Source of the DNA: an uncultured Actinomycetes bacterium
GTDB taxonomy: Bacteria > Actinomycetota > Actinomycetes > S36-B12
Direction: 5' to 3'
Assembly (NCBI GenBank): GCA_913061025.1
Contig: CAJXUJ010000002.1
Coordinates: 1 to 33,449, forward strand
DNA length: 33,449 nt
Below are positions 23,633-30,864 of the stretch, one piece after another. Below the pieces are notes generated by a model. The model was given only the letters and a program-made list of their open reading frames with translations. It made no database searches and had not been told where the DNA came from. How positions within the stretch are numbered: the stretch's first letter is position 1; the number at the start of each line of letters is the position of its first letter. The translations under genes and the position numbers were made by a program.

Positions 23633-24324
23633 GCGTGCCCTTCTATGTCTCGCCCGAGCAGATAATGAAGGACAAGGCCGACTTCGCCCGCAAGGGAATC
23701 GCGCGGGGTCGTAGCGTCGTCGTCGTTCAATACTCAGACGGGATCGTGCTCGTAGCAGAGAACCCGTCGAAAGCGCTGCACAAGATCAGTGAGATCTACG
23801 ATCGAATCGGCTTCGCGGCGGTGGGCAAGTACAACGAGTTCGAGAATCTTCGCGTTGCCGGAATCCGGCTCGCAGACCTGCGTGGCTACAGCTACGACCG
23901 CACCGACGTCACCGGGCGCAGTCTGGCGAATGCCTACGCCCAGACGCTCGGATCGATCTTCACCGAAACCACGAAGCCTTACGAGGTTGAGATCGTGGTG
24001 GCCGAGGTCGGGGCGGACGAGGCGACCGATCAGATTTATCGGCTCACGTTCGATGGCTCGGTTGCCGATGAGCAGGGGTTTGTGGCCATGGGCGGCTCCG
24101 CCGATGCGATCTCCGGTGCCATGTCCGCGTCGTGGCGAGCCGGACAGGATCTGGGTACGTCGCTGCGCCAGGCGGTGCATGCGTTGGGTGAGCACGGCAC
24201 CGAGGAACCACGGACTCTCTCCGCCGACGATCTCGAAGTGGCGGTCTTGGACCGCACTCGGCCACGGCGCACATTCCGACGCATCGAGGGTCTCGAGCTC
24301 GGAAATCTCCTGACTGCGGAGTAA
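23629..24324 (+). CDS. prcA: Proteasome subunit alpha
   Basis: A 231-residue non-catalytic alpha subunit that forms the outer rings and gate of the 20S core. Seen: the N-terminal gating segment followed by FYVSPEQIMKDKADFARKGIARGR, GIVLVAENPSKALHKISEIYDRIGFAAVGKYNEFE, and GGSADAI. The usual catalytic Thr is lacking, as expected. ATG at 23629 overlaps the prcB stop. The C-terminal residues (LLTAE) are short compared with some mycobacterial PrcA tails. It is followed by an 80-base gap holding a hairpin and the pafA promoter. Confidence 0.96.
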   Translation: MSVPFYVSPEQIMKDKADFARKGIARGRSVVVVQYSDGIVLVAENPSKALHKISEIYDRIGFAAVGKYNEFENLRVAGIRLADLRGYSYDRTDVTGRSLANAYAQTLGSIFTETTKPYEVEIVVAEVGADEATDQIYRLTFDGSVADEQGFVAMGGSADAISGAMSASWRAGQDLGTSLRQAVHALGEHGTEEPRTLSADDLEVAVLDRTRPRRTFRRIEGLELGNLLTAE

Positions 24325-24346
24325 CCCACCTGACGCAGTCGCCTTC

Positions 24347-24364
24347 TGAGCCAAATCTGGCTCA
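24347..24364. repeat. 7-bp inverted repeat between prcA and pafA
   Basis: TGAGCCA (24347-24353), loop AATC, TGGCTCA (24358-24364) form a perfect 7-bp stem 22 bases after the prcA stop. There is no following T tract, so it is not a typical intrinsic terminator. It could be an attenuating or stabilising 3' hairpin for the prcBA message, or an operator for the pafA promoter 7 bases downstream. Confidence 0.5.
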
Positions 24365-24370
24365 CGCGCC

Positions 24371-24398
24371 TTGCCGAGCAGCGATTCCCTCGTAGGGT
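24371..24398 (+). promoter_or_regulatory. pafA promoter
   Basis: TTGCCG (24371-24376), 16-base spacer, TAGGGT (24393-24398), 6-base gap, ATG at 24405. It starts 7 bases after the inverted repeat at 24347-24364. Confidence 0.72.
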
Positions 24399-24404
24399 GG
24401 CGGC

Positions 24405-25769
24405 ATGGACCGTCGGATATTCGGCATCGAGACCGAATACGGCGTGACGTGCACCTTCAAGGGTCAGCGTCGTCTCAGTCCCGATGAGGTGGCCCGATAC
24501 CTCTTCCGGCGGGTGGTCGCGTGGGGGAGGAGCAGCAACGTCTTCCTCCGCAATGGCTCTCGGCTCTATCTCGACGTTGGAAGCCATCCGGAATACGCCA
24601 CGGCCGAATGCGACAGCGTCCAACAACTCATCACGCACGATCGTGCGGGCGAACGCATCCTCGAGGGTCTGTGTGTAGACGCAGAACAGCGCCTACGCGA
24701 GGAGGGCATCGCTGGAGACATCTACCTGTTTAAGAACAACACCGACTCCGCCGGTAACTCCTACGGCTGTCACGAGAATTATCTGGTCGAACGTTCCACA
24801 GATTTCCTCTCACTGGCAGAAGGATTCATTCCCTTCCTCATCTCGCGACAGATCATCACCGGAGCGGGCAAGGTGCTCCAGACGCCGCGTGGCGCGCTCT
24901 ATTGCGTCAGTCAACGGGCCGACCACATCTGGGAGGGCGTGTCGAGCGCCACGACACGTTCACGGCCCATCATCAACACGCGCGATGAACCGCACGCGGA
25001 TGCCGATCTCTACCGGCGTCTGCATGTCATCGTCGGAGATAGCAACATGAGCGAGACCACGGCCATGCTCAAGGTCGGTGCCGCGGATCTCGTTCTTCGC
25101 ATGCTGGAGTCCGGGGCCGTGATGCGGGATCTCACATTCGAGAACCCCATCCGCGCCATTCGGGAGATCAGCCACGACACCACGGGCACCCGCACCGTCA
25201 CGCTGAGCAACGGACGTGAGGTGACGGCACTGCAGATGCAGATGGAGTACCTGGAAAAGGTGGCCCAATATGTCGATCGCCGGGGACTGCGGTCAGATCC
25301 CATGATCGACAGGGTCATGGATCTTTGGGAAAGGTCGCTCAAGGCGGTGGAATCGCAAGACTTCACCGGGGTCGAAACGGAAATCGACTGGGTCATCAAG
25401 AAGCGACTGCTGGATCGCTACATGGACAAGCACGATATGGAGCTCTCCGACGTGCGCGTCGCCCAACTGGATCTGGCTTACCACGACATCAATCGGAACC
25501 GCGGTCTGTTCTATCTGCTCGAGCGACGCGGTCTCGCAACTCGTATCACCCATGACCCCGAGGTGTTCGAGGCAAAGGAAGTACCACCGCAGACCACTCG
25601 AGCCAAGTTGCGGGGCGACTTCGTCAAGAGAGCGCAGGAAAGGCGCCGCGACTTCACCGTTGATTGGGTTCACCTGAAGCTCAACGACCAAGCCCAGCGG
25701 ACCGTGCTGTGCAAGGACCCGTTCGTCAACGTCGACGAGCGCGTCGATCGCCTCCTGGCGAGCATGTAG
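24405..25769 (+). CDS. pafA: Pup-protein ligase
   Basis: A 454-residue ligase that uses ATP to join the C-terminal Glu of deamidated Pup to substrate lysines. It is homologous to Dop, but the Dop loop is missing. Seen: RIFGIETEYGV with metal-binding Glu, LYLDVGSHPEYATAE with the conserved catalytic Asp57, KNNTDSAGNSYGCHENYL, ISRQIITGAGK, SQRADHIWEGVSSATTRSRPIINTRDEPHAD and a C-terminal Pup-groove domain rich in Arg. ATG at 24405 has TTGCCG (24371-24376), 16-base spacer, TAGGGT (24393-24398) and a 6-base gap. No Shine-Dalgarno is seen, so it is probably leaderless and independent of prcBA. Confidence 0.97.
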   Translation: MDRRIFGIETEYGVTCTFKGQRRLSPDEVARYLFRRVVAWGRSSNVFLRNGSRLYLDVGSHPEYATAECDSVQQLITHDRAGERILEGLCVDAEQRLREEGIAGDIYLFKNNTDSAGNSYGCHENYLVERSTDFLSLAEGFIPFLISRQIITGAGKVLQTPRGALYCVSQRADHIWEGVSSATTRSRPIINTRDEPHADADLYRRLHVIVGDSNMSETTAMLKVGAADLVLRMLESGAVMRDLTFENPIRAIREISHDTTGTRTVTLSNGREVTALQMQMEYLEKVAQYVDRRGLRSDPMIDRVMDLWERSLKAVESQDFTGVETEIDWVIKKRLLDRYMDKHDMELSDVRVAQLDLAYHDINRNRGLFYLLERRGLATRITHDPEVFEAKEVPPQTTRAKLRGDFVKRAQERRRDFTVDWVHLKLNDQAQRTVLCKDPFVNVDERVDRLLASM

Positions 25770-25781
25770 TCGGTTGTGTCG

Positions 25782-25787
25782 TAGCCT
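25782..25787 (+). promoter_or_regulatory. FKBP lipoprotein -10 TAGCCT (leaderless)
   Basis: TAGCCT ends 6 bases before GTG at 25794, within the 24 bases separating it from pafA. It would head an operon of two FKBPs, pafB and pafC. Confidence 0.6.
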
Positions 25788-25793
25788 GCGGTG

Positions 25794-26369
25794 GTGAAGA
25801 GACTTCCTGCCATCGCACTGATCGTTCCCGCGGCCGCCCTCGTTCTCGCTGCCTGTTCTTCTGACACCGGCGGCAGCTCGGCCACCCAAGTGTCAGCAGG
25901 CACGTTCCTGGCGACGAACTGCGCTGAGAGCGGGGCACCGACCGAGGCGCAGTCGGCTTCCGGTACCGCAATCACGCCGGACATCTCGGTTCTCGACGAT
26001 GACATCCCCTCCATCTACATTCGCGAGGGCGCCGCACCGGCAGGGGAGCTGGTGACGGCCGAACTGCGGGCCGGCTCCGGTGATGTCGCGGCGTTGGACG
26101 ACATCATCACCGTCGAATACTGCGGAGTCGGATTGACCACCGGGGCGCTGTTCGACTCCTCGTGGGCCCGCGGGACGCCTGCCACCTTCGGACTGTCGCA
26201 GGGTCAACTCATCCAAGGGTGGGTCGACGGCATTCCGGGGATGCAGGTGGGTGAACGCCGAGTCGTGGTGATTCCGAGTGATCTCGCCTATGGGGACACG
26301 CCACCCCCGGGCATCGAACCCGGGGAAACCCTGGTCTTCGTGGTCGAATTGCTCGGTGTGGGAGCCTGA
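25794..26369 (+). CDS. Lipoprotein FKBP-type peptidyl-prolyl isomerase
   Basis: A 191-residue exported FKBP. The signal has a lipobox LAAC with the lipidated Cys21, then a Ser/Gly/Thr-rich linker. The FKBP domain is about 75-191, with ITVEYCGVGLTTGALFDSSW, LIQGWVDGIPGMQVGERRVVVIPSDLAYG and the terminal TLVFVVELL. The start is GTG at 25794 rather than 25791, because TAGCCT (25782-25787) then has the 6-base gap typical for leaderless genes here. It lies between pafA and a cytosolic FKBP, an order I know from other actinobacteria. The partner proteins are unknown. Confidence 0.9.
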   Translation: MKRLPAIALIVPAAALVLAACSSDTGGSSATQVSAGTFLATNCAESGAPTEAQSASGTAITPDISVLDDDIPSIYIREGAAPAGELVTAELRAGSGDVAALDDIITVEYCGVGLTTGALFDSSWARGTPATFGLSQGQLIQGWVDGIPGMQVGERRVVVIPSDLAYGDTPPPGIEPGETLVFVVELLGVGA

Positions 26370-26417
26370 CGTCCACGCCAGCACGGCAATGTGAAGTCCG
26401 AAAGTCGAGGAGCGTAC

Positions 26418-26780
26418 ATGTCTGAAAAGCCCGAGATCGATTTCATCGAAGGACCCGCGCCCACCGAGCTCGTGATCACCGATCTGATCGAGGGGTCCGG
26501 TGCCGAGGCCACCCCCGGCGCCACCGTGGAAGTGCACTACGTCGGGGTGGACTTCGACAGCGGCGAGCAGTTCGACGCCTCGTGGGATCGGGGCGAGTCG
26601 ATCGTCTTTCCACTCTCCGGGCTCATCGCAGGTTGGCAGGAAGGCATTCCCGGTATGAAGGTGGGGGGCCGTCGCCAACTCGTAATTCCACCCGAGCTCG
26701 CCTACGGACCCGCGGGCTCCGGTCATCGACTCGCAGGCTCGACGCTGGTCTTCGTGATCGATCTTCTGGATGTCCGCTAG
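26418..26780 (+). CDS. Cytosolic FKBP-type peptidyl-prolyl isomerase
   Basis: A 120-residue single-domain FKBP with no signal peptide. Conserved parts are VEVHYVGVDFDSGEQFDASW (Tyr and Asp of the ligand pocket), FPLSGLIAGWQEGIPGMKVGGRRQLVIPPELAYG and TLVFVIDLLDV. The start is ATG at 26418, supported by GAGGAG at 26407-26412 with 5-base spacing; the upstream in-frame GTG at 26391 has none. The 3' end overlaps pafB by 11 bases, so this FKBP is co-translated with pafB and pafC. Confidence 0.93.
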   Translation: MSEKPEIDFIEGPAPTELVITDLIEGSGAEATPGATVEVHYVGVDFDSGEQFDASWDRGESIVFPLSGLIAGWQEGIPGMKVGGRRQLVIPPELAYGPAGSGHRLAGSTLVFVIDLLDVR

Positions 26781-27735
26781 CACCACGGTGACGCGAACCG
26801 AGCGTCTCCTCAATCTGGTGATCGCCCTGCTCGCTGCCCGATCACCGGTGTCCCGCAGGGTTATCCAAGAAGGAGTTGCGGGGTACGACCCCACGGCATC
26901 GGCTTCGGCATTCGAGCGAATGTTCGAGCGCGACAAGGACGAATTGCGGGCCATGGGTATCCCAATCGAGACGATCACCGATGCCCATGGCGAGGTACAG
27001 GGATATTTGATCGATTCCACGGAATATGGAGCGCGGGAGTTGTCCTTCGACGGTGAGGAACTCGCTGCCTTGAACCTGGCGGCTCTCGTCTGGGACGACG
27101 CCGTACTCGAATCCACCGCCATCACCGCGATCCGCAAGATCGAGTCGATAACACCAGCGTCCAGCCACGGTGACTCGTTGCTGGACACACCGGCCACCTC
27201 AACAACCTTCGGGCACGTAAGCGCGCAGGAGGCGGCACTCCTGCCGTTAATGCGGGCCGTTCGTGATCATCGCGTCGTCCGCTTCGACTACCGAAAGCCC
27301 GGCTCAAGCGAAGTCGAGAAGCGTTCTGTTGAGCCGTGGAGCCTGTACTCGCACCAGGGCCGCTGGTACCTCACCGGTCTCGACCTCGAGCGAAACTCTG
27401 AGCGCTTATTCCGGGTCTCACGCATTCAGGGCGGGGTCACCGTGACGGCCACCGCCGCATCCGAGCGCACAGCCGATCCGGCAATCGTCCCGGAGGCGGG
27501 CACCGACGACGACGTCACCGTGCTCGTCCACATCCCCGAAGGTCTCGGAGCCGAGCTCCGACGCCACCGAACGTGCACAGCCGCGGGTGCTGACACCTTT
27601 TCCATATCCGAAAGCAGGCACCGGATCCTCGAACTCCTATGGCGGGCGGATCCTGCAGTGCGCCCCCTTGGCCCCGACGAAATCGTCGACGCTTTCGAGT
27701 CCGGACTTTCGGATGTGGAGACGGCCCACCGATGA
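26770..27735 (+). CDS. pafB: PafB, WYL-domain transcriptional regulator
   Basis: A 321-residue DeoR-like regulator. The N-terminal winged helix-turn-helix is in residues 1-65 (TRTERLLNLVIALLAAR, FERMFERDKDELRAMGIPIET). The WYL domain is about 160-225, with VRFDYRKPG, RSVEPWSLYSHQGRWYLTGLD and FRVSRIQG. A C-terminal WCX-like extension follows. PafB forms a heterodimer with PafC that turns on most DNA-damage genes in Mycobacterium, probably on binding single-stranded DNA. ATG at 26770 overlaps the FKBP stop; GTG at 26788 is an alternative. The stop overlaps pafC (ATGA). Confidence 0.95.
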   Translation: MSASTTVTRTERLLNLVIALLAARSPVSRRVIQEGVAGYDPTASASAFERMFERDKDELRAMGIPIETITDAHGEVQGYLIDSTEYGARELSFDGEELAALNLAALVWDDAVLESTAITAIRKIESITPASSHGDSLLDTPATSTTFGHVSAQEAALLPLMRAVRDHRVVRFDYRKPGSSEVEKRSVEPWSLYSHQGRWYLTGLDLERNSERLFRVSRIQGGVTVTATAASERTADPAIVPEAGTDDDVTVLVHIPEGLGAELRRHRTCTAAGADTFSISESRHRILELLWRADPAVRPLGPDEIVDAFESGLSDVETAHR

Positions 27736-28736
27736 GCGAAACCGCGTCCGAGAGGCTGGCCCGGCTTCTGGCCCTGGTGCCCTGGCTGCGCGCGCATGAC
27801 GGCATCACCATCGAACAGGCGGCCGCCCATTTCGGGGTGAGCGAGGAGCAACTCACCACGGACCTATGGCAGCTGATCGTCTGCGGAATCCCCGGTTACG
27901 GTCCCGACCAACTCGTGGACATCCAGTTTTGGGACGACGATCGCATTCACGTCCTTGATCCGGTAGCGCTCGAGCAGCCGCTCCGGCTGACACCGGAGGA
28001 GGTATCGGCGCTTCACATGGGGCTACGAGTCCTGGCCCAAGTTCCTGGATCGCACGATGTGCGAGCGATCGTGACTGCGATGGCGAAGCTCGAGTCCGCG
28101 GGAACCCCACCGATTCCGATGGACATCGGCGCACCCGAGGATCCCGAGATCGTGGCCATCCTCCATGCGGCGATGGCGGAGGACCAACGCGTGGAGATCG
28201 ACTACGCACCCGGCGATCGGGATCGAGTCGAAACCCGTCGGATCGCACCGCACGCCAGCTACACGGTCGACGGCGTGGTCTACCTCCAGGCGTGGTGCGA
28301 GCGCGCTGAGGACATTCGCACCTTCCGCCTCGATCGCGTGCACGCCGCGCGACCGGTATCCCGTGACTCCACCGACGGTTCAGACAGCCAAGAAGTGAGT
28401 CGACCTGAGAGTCGAGCCGAGGATCGATCGGCGAGAGCACCGCTCGGACGCCCCGCGCCCGCAGGGCTGGCAACCGCGCTAGTACGGATTGCCCCTCAGG
28501 CCGCCTGGGTCGTGGATACCGAGCCGGTCACCGTCGTCGAAGCGGCCATCTCCCCGCCCGGCGGGGACCCCAGCGACCAGGATGCGAACACCATCACCGC
28601 CACGATCGACTACGCGAGCAGCGACTGGCTTGTGCGGTGGGTGCTGGGCTTCGGCGGTGCTATCACCGTGCTCGAACCCGCTGAAATCCGCCAGGCCGTG
28701 GTGGAAGCCGCTCGCCAGCGCCGAATGGCGGGTTAG
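27732..28736 (+). CDS. pafC: PafC, WYL-domain transcriptional regulator
   Basis: A 334-residue partner of PafB. The N-terminal HTH is in residues 1-70 (LARLLALVPWLRAHDGITIEQAAAHFGVSEEQLTTDLWQL), the WYL core about 150-220 (VEIDYAPGDRDRVETRRIAPHASYTVDGVVYLQAWCERAEDIRTFRLDRV), and the WCX-type domain is C-terminal. A hydrophilic linker rich in Ser, Arg and Glu (about residues 216-248) lies between them and looks disordered. The start is ATG at 27732, overlapping the pafB stop. The frame upstream to 27639 is only a pafB shadow. The TAG stop is the beginning of the TAGACT hexamer that may drive tatA. Confidence 0.94.
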   Translation: MSETASERLARLLALVPWLRAHDGITIEQAAAHFGVSEEQLTTDLWQLIVCGIPGYGPDQLVDIQFWDDDRIHVLDPVALEQPLRLTPEEVSALHMGLRVLAQVPGSHDVRAIVTAMAKLESAGTPPIPMDIGAPEDPEIVAILHAAMAEDQRVEIDYAPGDRDRVETRRIAPHASYTVDGVVYLQAWCERAEDIRTFRLDRVHAARPVSRDSTDGSDSQEVSRPESRAEDRSARAPLGRPAPAGLATALVRIAPQAAWVVDTEPVTVVEAAISPPGGDPSDQDANTITATIDYASSDWLVRWVLGFGGAITVLEPAEIRQAVVEAARQRRMAG

Positions 28737-28739
28737 ACT
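28734..28739 (+). promoter_or_regulatory. Probable tatA -10 TAGACT overlapping the pafC stop
   Basis: TAGACT starts with the pafC stop codon TAG (28734-28736). It would give tatA a leader of about 50 bases with an AAGGAG site. Confidence 0.5.
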
Positions 28740-28795
28740 CATAACCGGACCGGGAACGCCGGTGCCCGGCACATCGAGGACAAGGAGCGATCGCG

Positions 28796-29074
28796 ATGCC
28801 TAATCTGCGGTGGCAAGAACTGCTGATCATCGTTGCCCTGGTGCTCCTACTCTTCGGCGCCAAGCGGCTTCCCGACGCCGCGCGCGGCCTCGGTCGGTCG
28901 ATGCGCATATTCAAGGCCGAGACCAAGGGGCTCGTCGACGACTCAGCTGAGGACGCCGTGGACTCGAAGTCCACCGATCAGCCGAGTGCGCTTGAATCGC
29001 CGTCCTCGAACAGCAACACCGCCCCCGCCGCTCAGGATTCCGCCGAACGGCCCTCGGAACGCACCGACGGCTAA
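28796..29074 (+). CDS. tatA: Twin-arginine translocase subunit TatA
   Basis: A 92-residue TatA protein. It has a single N-terminal transmembrane helix (residues 8-21, LLIIVALVLLLFGAKRLP with the conserved FG hinge), an amphipathic helix with the segment PDAARGLGRSMRIFKAE, and an acidic, Ser/Pro-rich disordered tail. TatA multimers form the protein-conducting part of the Tat pathway. The start ATG has AAGGAG about 9 bases upstream, and TAGACT (28734-28739) is a likely -10, giving a leader of about 50 bases. It is followed by tatC after 9 bases. No tatB is present here, as in many actinobacteria. Confidence 0.94.
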   Translation: MPNLRWQELLIIVALVLLLFGAKRLPDAARGLGRSMRIFKAETKGLVDDSAEDAVDSKSTDQPSALESPSSNSNTAPAAQDSAERPSERTDG

Positions 29075-29083
29075 CTCCTCCCC

Positions 29084-29920
29084 GTGGCCGTTCAAGAAAA
29101 GGGGAGTAACGCGCAGGCGGCCATGCCGCTCACCGAACACCTGCGTGAGCTTCGATCACGACTCCTGAAATCCTCCATCGCGATCGTGCTGGGGATGATC
29201 GTCGGCTGGATCGCGTATCCAACGATCTTCAATCTCCTGAGCGAACCGTTCGAAGGAGCCGTTGCGCAAGCCCAGGCCGAAGGGCGCGACGTCACCCTCG
29301 CACTCACCGGTGTGACCGATCCGTTCGTCCTACAACTGCAGGTAGCGGCGATTGCCGGGCTCGTGATCTCCGCACCCGTGTGGCTGTACCAACTGTGGCG
29401 TTTCGTAACCCCTGGATTGCACAAGCACGAGAAGCGGTGGGGGGTTGCTTTCGTCGCCGTTGCTTTTCCGCTATTCCTCGCCGGCACCGTACTCGCGTAC
29501 ATGGTGCTGCCCATCGGTTTGGAGATCCTGCTCGGCTTCACTCCCGAGAACGTGGAGAACATCGTCTCGGTGGACCGCTACCTGTCCTTCTTCCTGCGGA
29601 CCGTCGTGGTGTTCGGCGTCGGCTTCTTGACCCCACTGTTGATCGTCACGTTGAACTTCGCCGGGATTCTGTCCGGAAAGCGACTGCTCTCGTGGTGGAG
29701 ATGGATCATCTTCACGGTCTTTATCTTCGCCGCCGTCGCTACCCCCACGGGCGATCCGATCAACCTCATCCTGCTCGCTGGCCCAATTCTGCTGCTCGTC
29801 GTTATTGCGGTTGGAATCGCGCTGCTCAACGATCGCCGGAGAGCGCGTAAGGGCCTTGCCGAGCCCGACTATCAAGCCTGGGACGACGACGAAACTTCGC
29901 CGCTGAACGAGGATTCGTGA
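29084..29920 (+). CDS. tatC: Twin-arginine translocase subunit TatC
   Basis: A 278-residue six-helix membrane protein, the receptor for twin-arginine signal peptides. Conserved parts are MPLTEHLRELRSRLLKS at the cytosolic N-terminus (with the Glu used for signal recognition), SAPVWLYQLWRFVTPGLHKHEKR, DRYLSFFLR, GVGFLTPLLIVTL, and PTGDPINLILLAGPILLL (family P-DP segment). A cytosolic Asp/Glu-rich tail ends the protein. GTG at 29084 is used; MPLTEH could start later, but no good ribosome site is seen. The stop overlaps the lipid kinase GTG (GTGA). Confidence 0.96.
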   Translation: MAVQEKGSNAQAAMPLTEHLRELRSRLLKSSIAIVLGMIVGWIAYPTIFNLLSEPFEGAVAQAQAEGRDVTLALTGVTDPFVLQLQVAAIAGLVISAPVWLYQLWRFVTPGLHKHEKRWGVAFVAVAFPLFLAGTVLAYMVLPIGLEILLGFTPENVENIVSVDRYLSFFLRTVVVFGVGFLTPLLIVTLNFAGILSGKRLLSWWRWIIFTVFIFAAVATPTGDPINLILLAGPILLLVVIAVGIALLNDRRRARKGLAEPDYQAWDDDETSPLNEDS

Positions 29921-30855
29921 TCCGAATCATCGCTAACCCCGTCGCTGGCGGGGGGAAAGCGCTGAGTGATGCCAGCCGCCTGGCACGGGTCTGTGCGGAT
30001 GCGGGGATACCCACCCACGTGCATGTCGCGGCATCACGTGACGACACCGTGCGGACCGCACGCGACGCCGCGCACCTGGGATTGGTAGTCGCCTGCGGTG
30101 GCGATGGCACCGTGCACGATTGCTTGAACGGCGTCATGTCGGCCGGCCTCGCCCTGCCACGGCTAGCGATCTGGCCAGCAGGTACGGGTAACGACATCGG
30201 CCGCGGCCTGGAATCGGCGGGAGGCAGGACACCCGAAACCCGCGAGCATGACTTCAGCCCAGAAGACTTTGCCGCGGCGGTCCTCGACGAATCTTTTCTA
30301 CGGGTGGACGTCGGCTCGGCCATCACCGCGAACGACTCGAGTGTGATGGAGTCACCGTCCTACTTCCTCGGCGTCCTGTCCTGCGGTTTCGACTCCGATG
30401 TCAACGAACGCGCTAACGCTATGCCTGCTCGAGTCGGAAAAGCCCGCTACCTACTGGGGGTAGCGAGGGAACTTCCCTCGTTCCGTCCTCGCTGGTACGC
30501 CATCGATAGCGATGGTGCTGACTCCAGCATGGCCGGCATGGTCCTGGCGATCGGGAACGGACCGGCCTACGGATCCGGGATGATGATCTGTCCCGCCGCG
30601 GACATGACCGATGGCCTCCTGGACGTCACCTTGGTGACGGATACCCCCAAACGCACGTTCGTGTCGGTCCTTCCCCGGGTGTACACGGGCCGACACATCG
30701 ACCACCCTTCGGTGGTTTCCTGGCGAGCCCGCAGGCTTCGGATCGATGCACCCGACTCCCTCGTGTACGCCGACGGTGAGCGGCTCGGACCGCTTCCCGC
30801 TGTGGTCGAAATCCATCCCGGTGCCCTGGAGGTCCTCGACGTTCCTCGGACCTAG
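29917..30855 (+). CDS. Diacylglycerol kinase family lipid kinase
   Basis: A 312-residue DAGK-catalytic-domain protein. Seen: IIANPVAGGGKA at 4-15 (nucleotide region), CGGDGTVHDCLNGV at 60-73 (signature GGDGT) and WPAGTGNDIGRGL at 86-98. The C-terminal beta domain includes MICPAADMTDGLLDVTLV and DGERLGPLP. Members phosphorylate diacylglycerol, sphingosine or related lipids in the membrane leaflet; the exact lipid is unknown. GTG at 29917 overlaps the tatC stop. The TAG stop is part of the TAGGCT hexamer in front of helY. Confidence 0.92.
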   Translation: MIRIIANPVAGGGKALSDASRLARVCADAGIPTHVHVAASRDDTVRTARDAAHLGLVVACGGDGTVHDCLNGVMSAGLALPRLAIWPAGTGNDIGRGLESAGGRTPETREHDFSPEDFAAAVLDESFLRVDVGSAITANDSSVMESPSYFLGVLSCGFDSDVNERANAMPARVGKARYLLGVARELPSFRPRWYAIDSDGADSSMAGMVLAIGNGPAYGSGMMICPAADMTDGLLDVTLVTDTPKRTFVSVLPRVYTGRHIDHPSVVSWRARRLRIDAPDSLVYADGERLGPLPAVVEIHPGALEVLDVPRT

Positions 30856-30858
30856 GCT
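30853..30858 (+). promoter_or_regulatory. helY -10 TAGGCT overlapping the lipid kinase stop
   Basis: TAGGCT starts with the TAG stop of the lipid kinase gene (30853-30855) and ends 6 bases before GTG at 30865. The -35 is not obvious. Confidence 0.6.
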
Positions 30859-30864
30859 GGCGTG

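Noticed and set aside
25893..27197. Long minus-strand open frame of 434 codons
   Set aside because: It lies opposite both FKBP genes and the start of pafB, which have clear conserved motifs. Its composition (Ser/Arg-rich, then His/Gly-rich) is that of a shadow frame in GC-rich DNA.
28742..28772. GC-rich inverted repeats in the tatA leader (ACCGG/CCGGT and CCGGG/CCCGG)
   Set aside because: The stems are only 5 bp and mutually exclusive; this is expected by chance in such GC-rich sequence and too weak to call a riboswitch or terminator.
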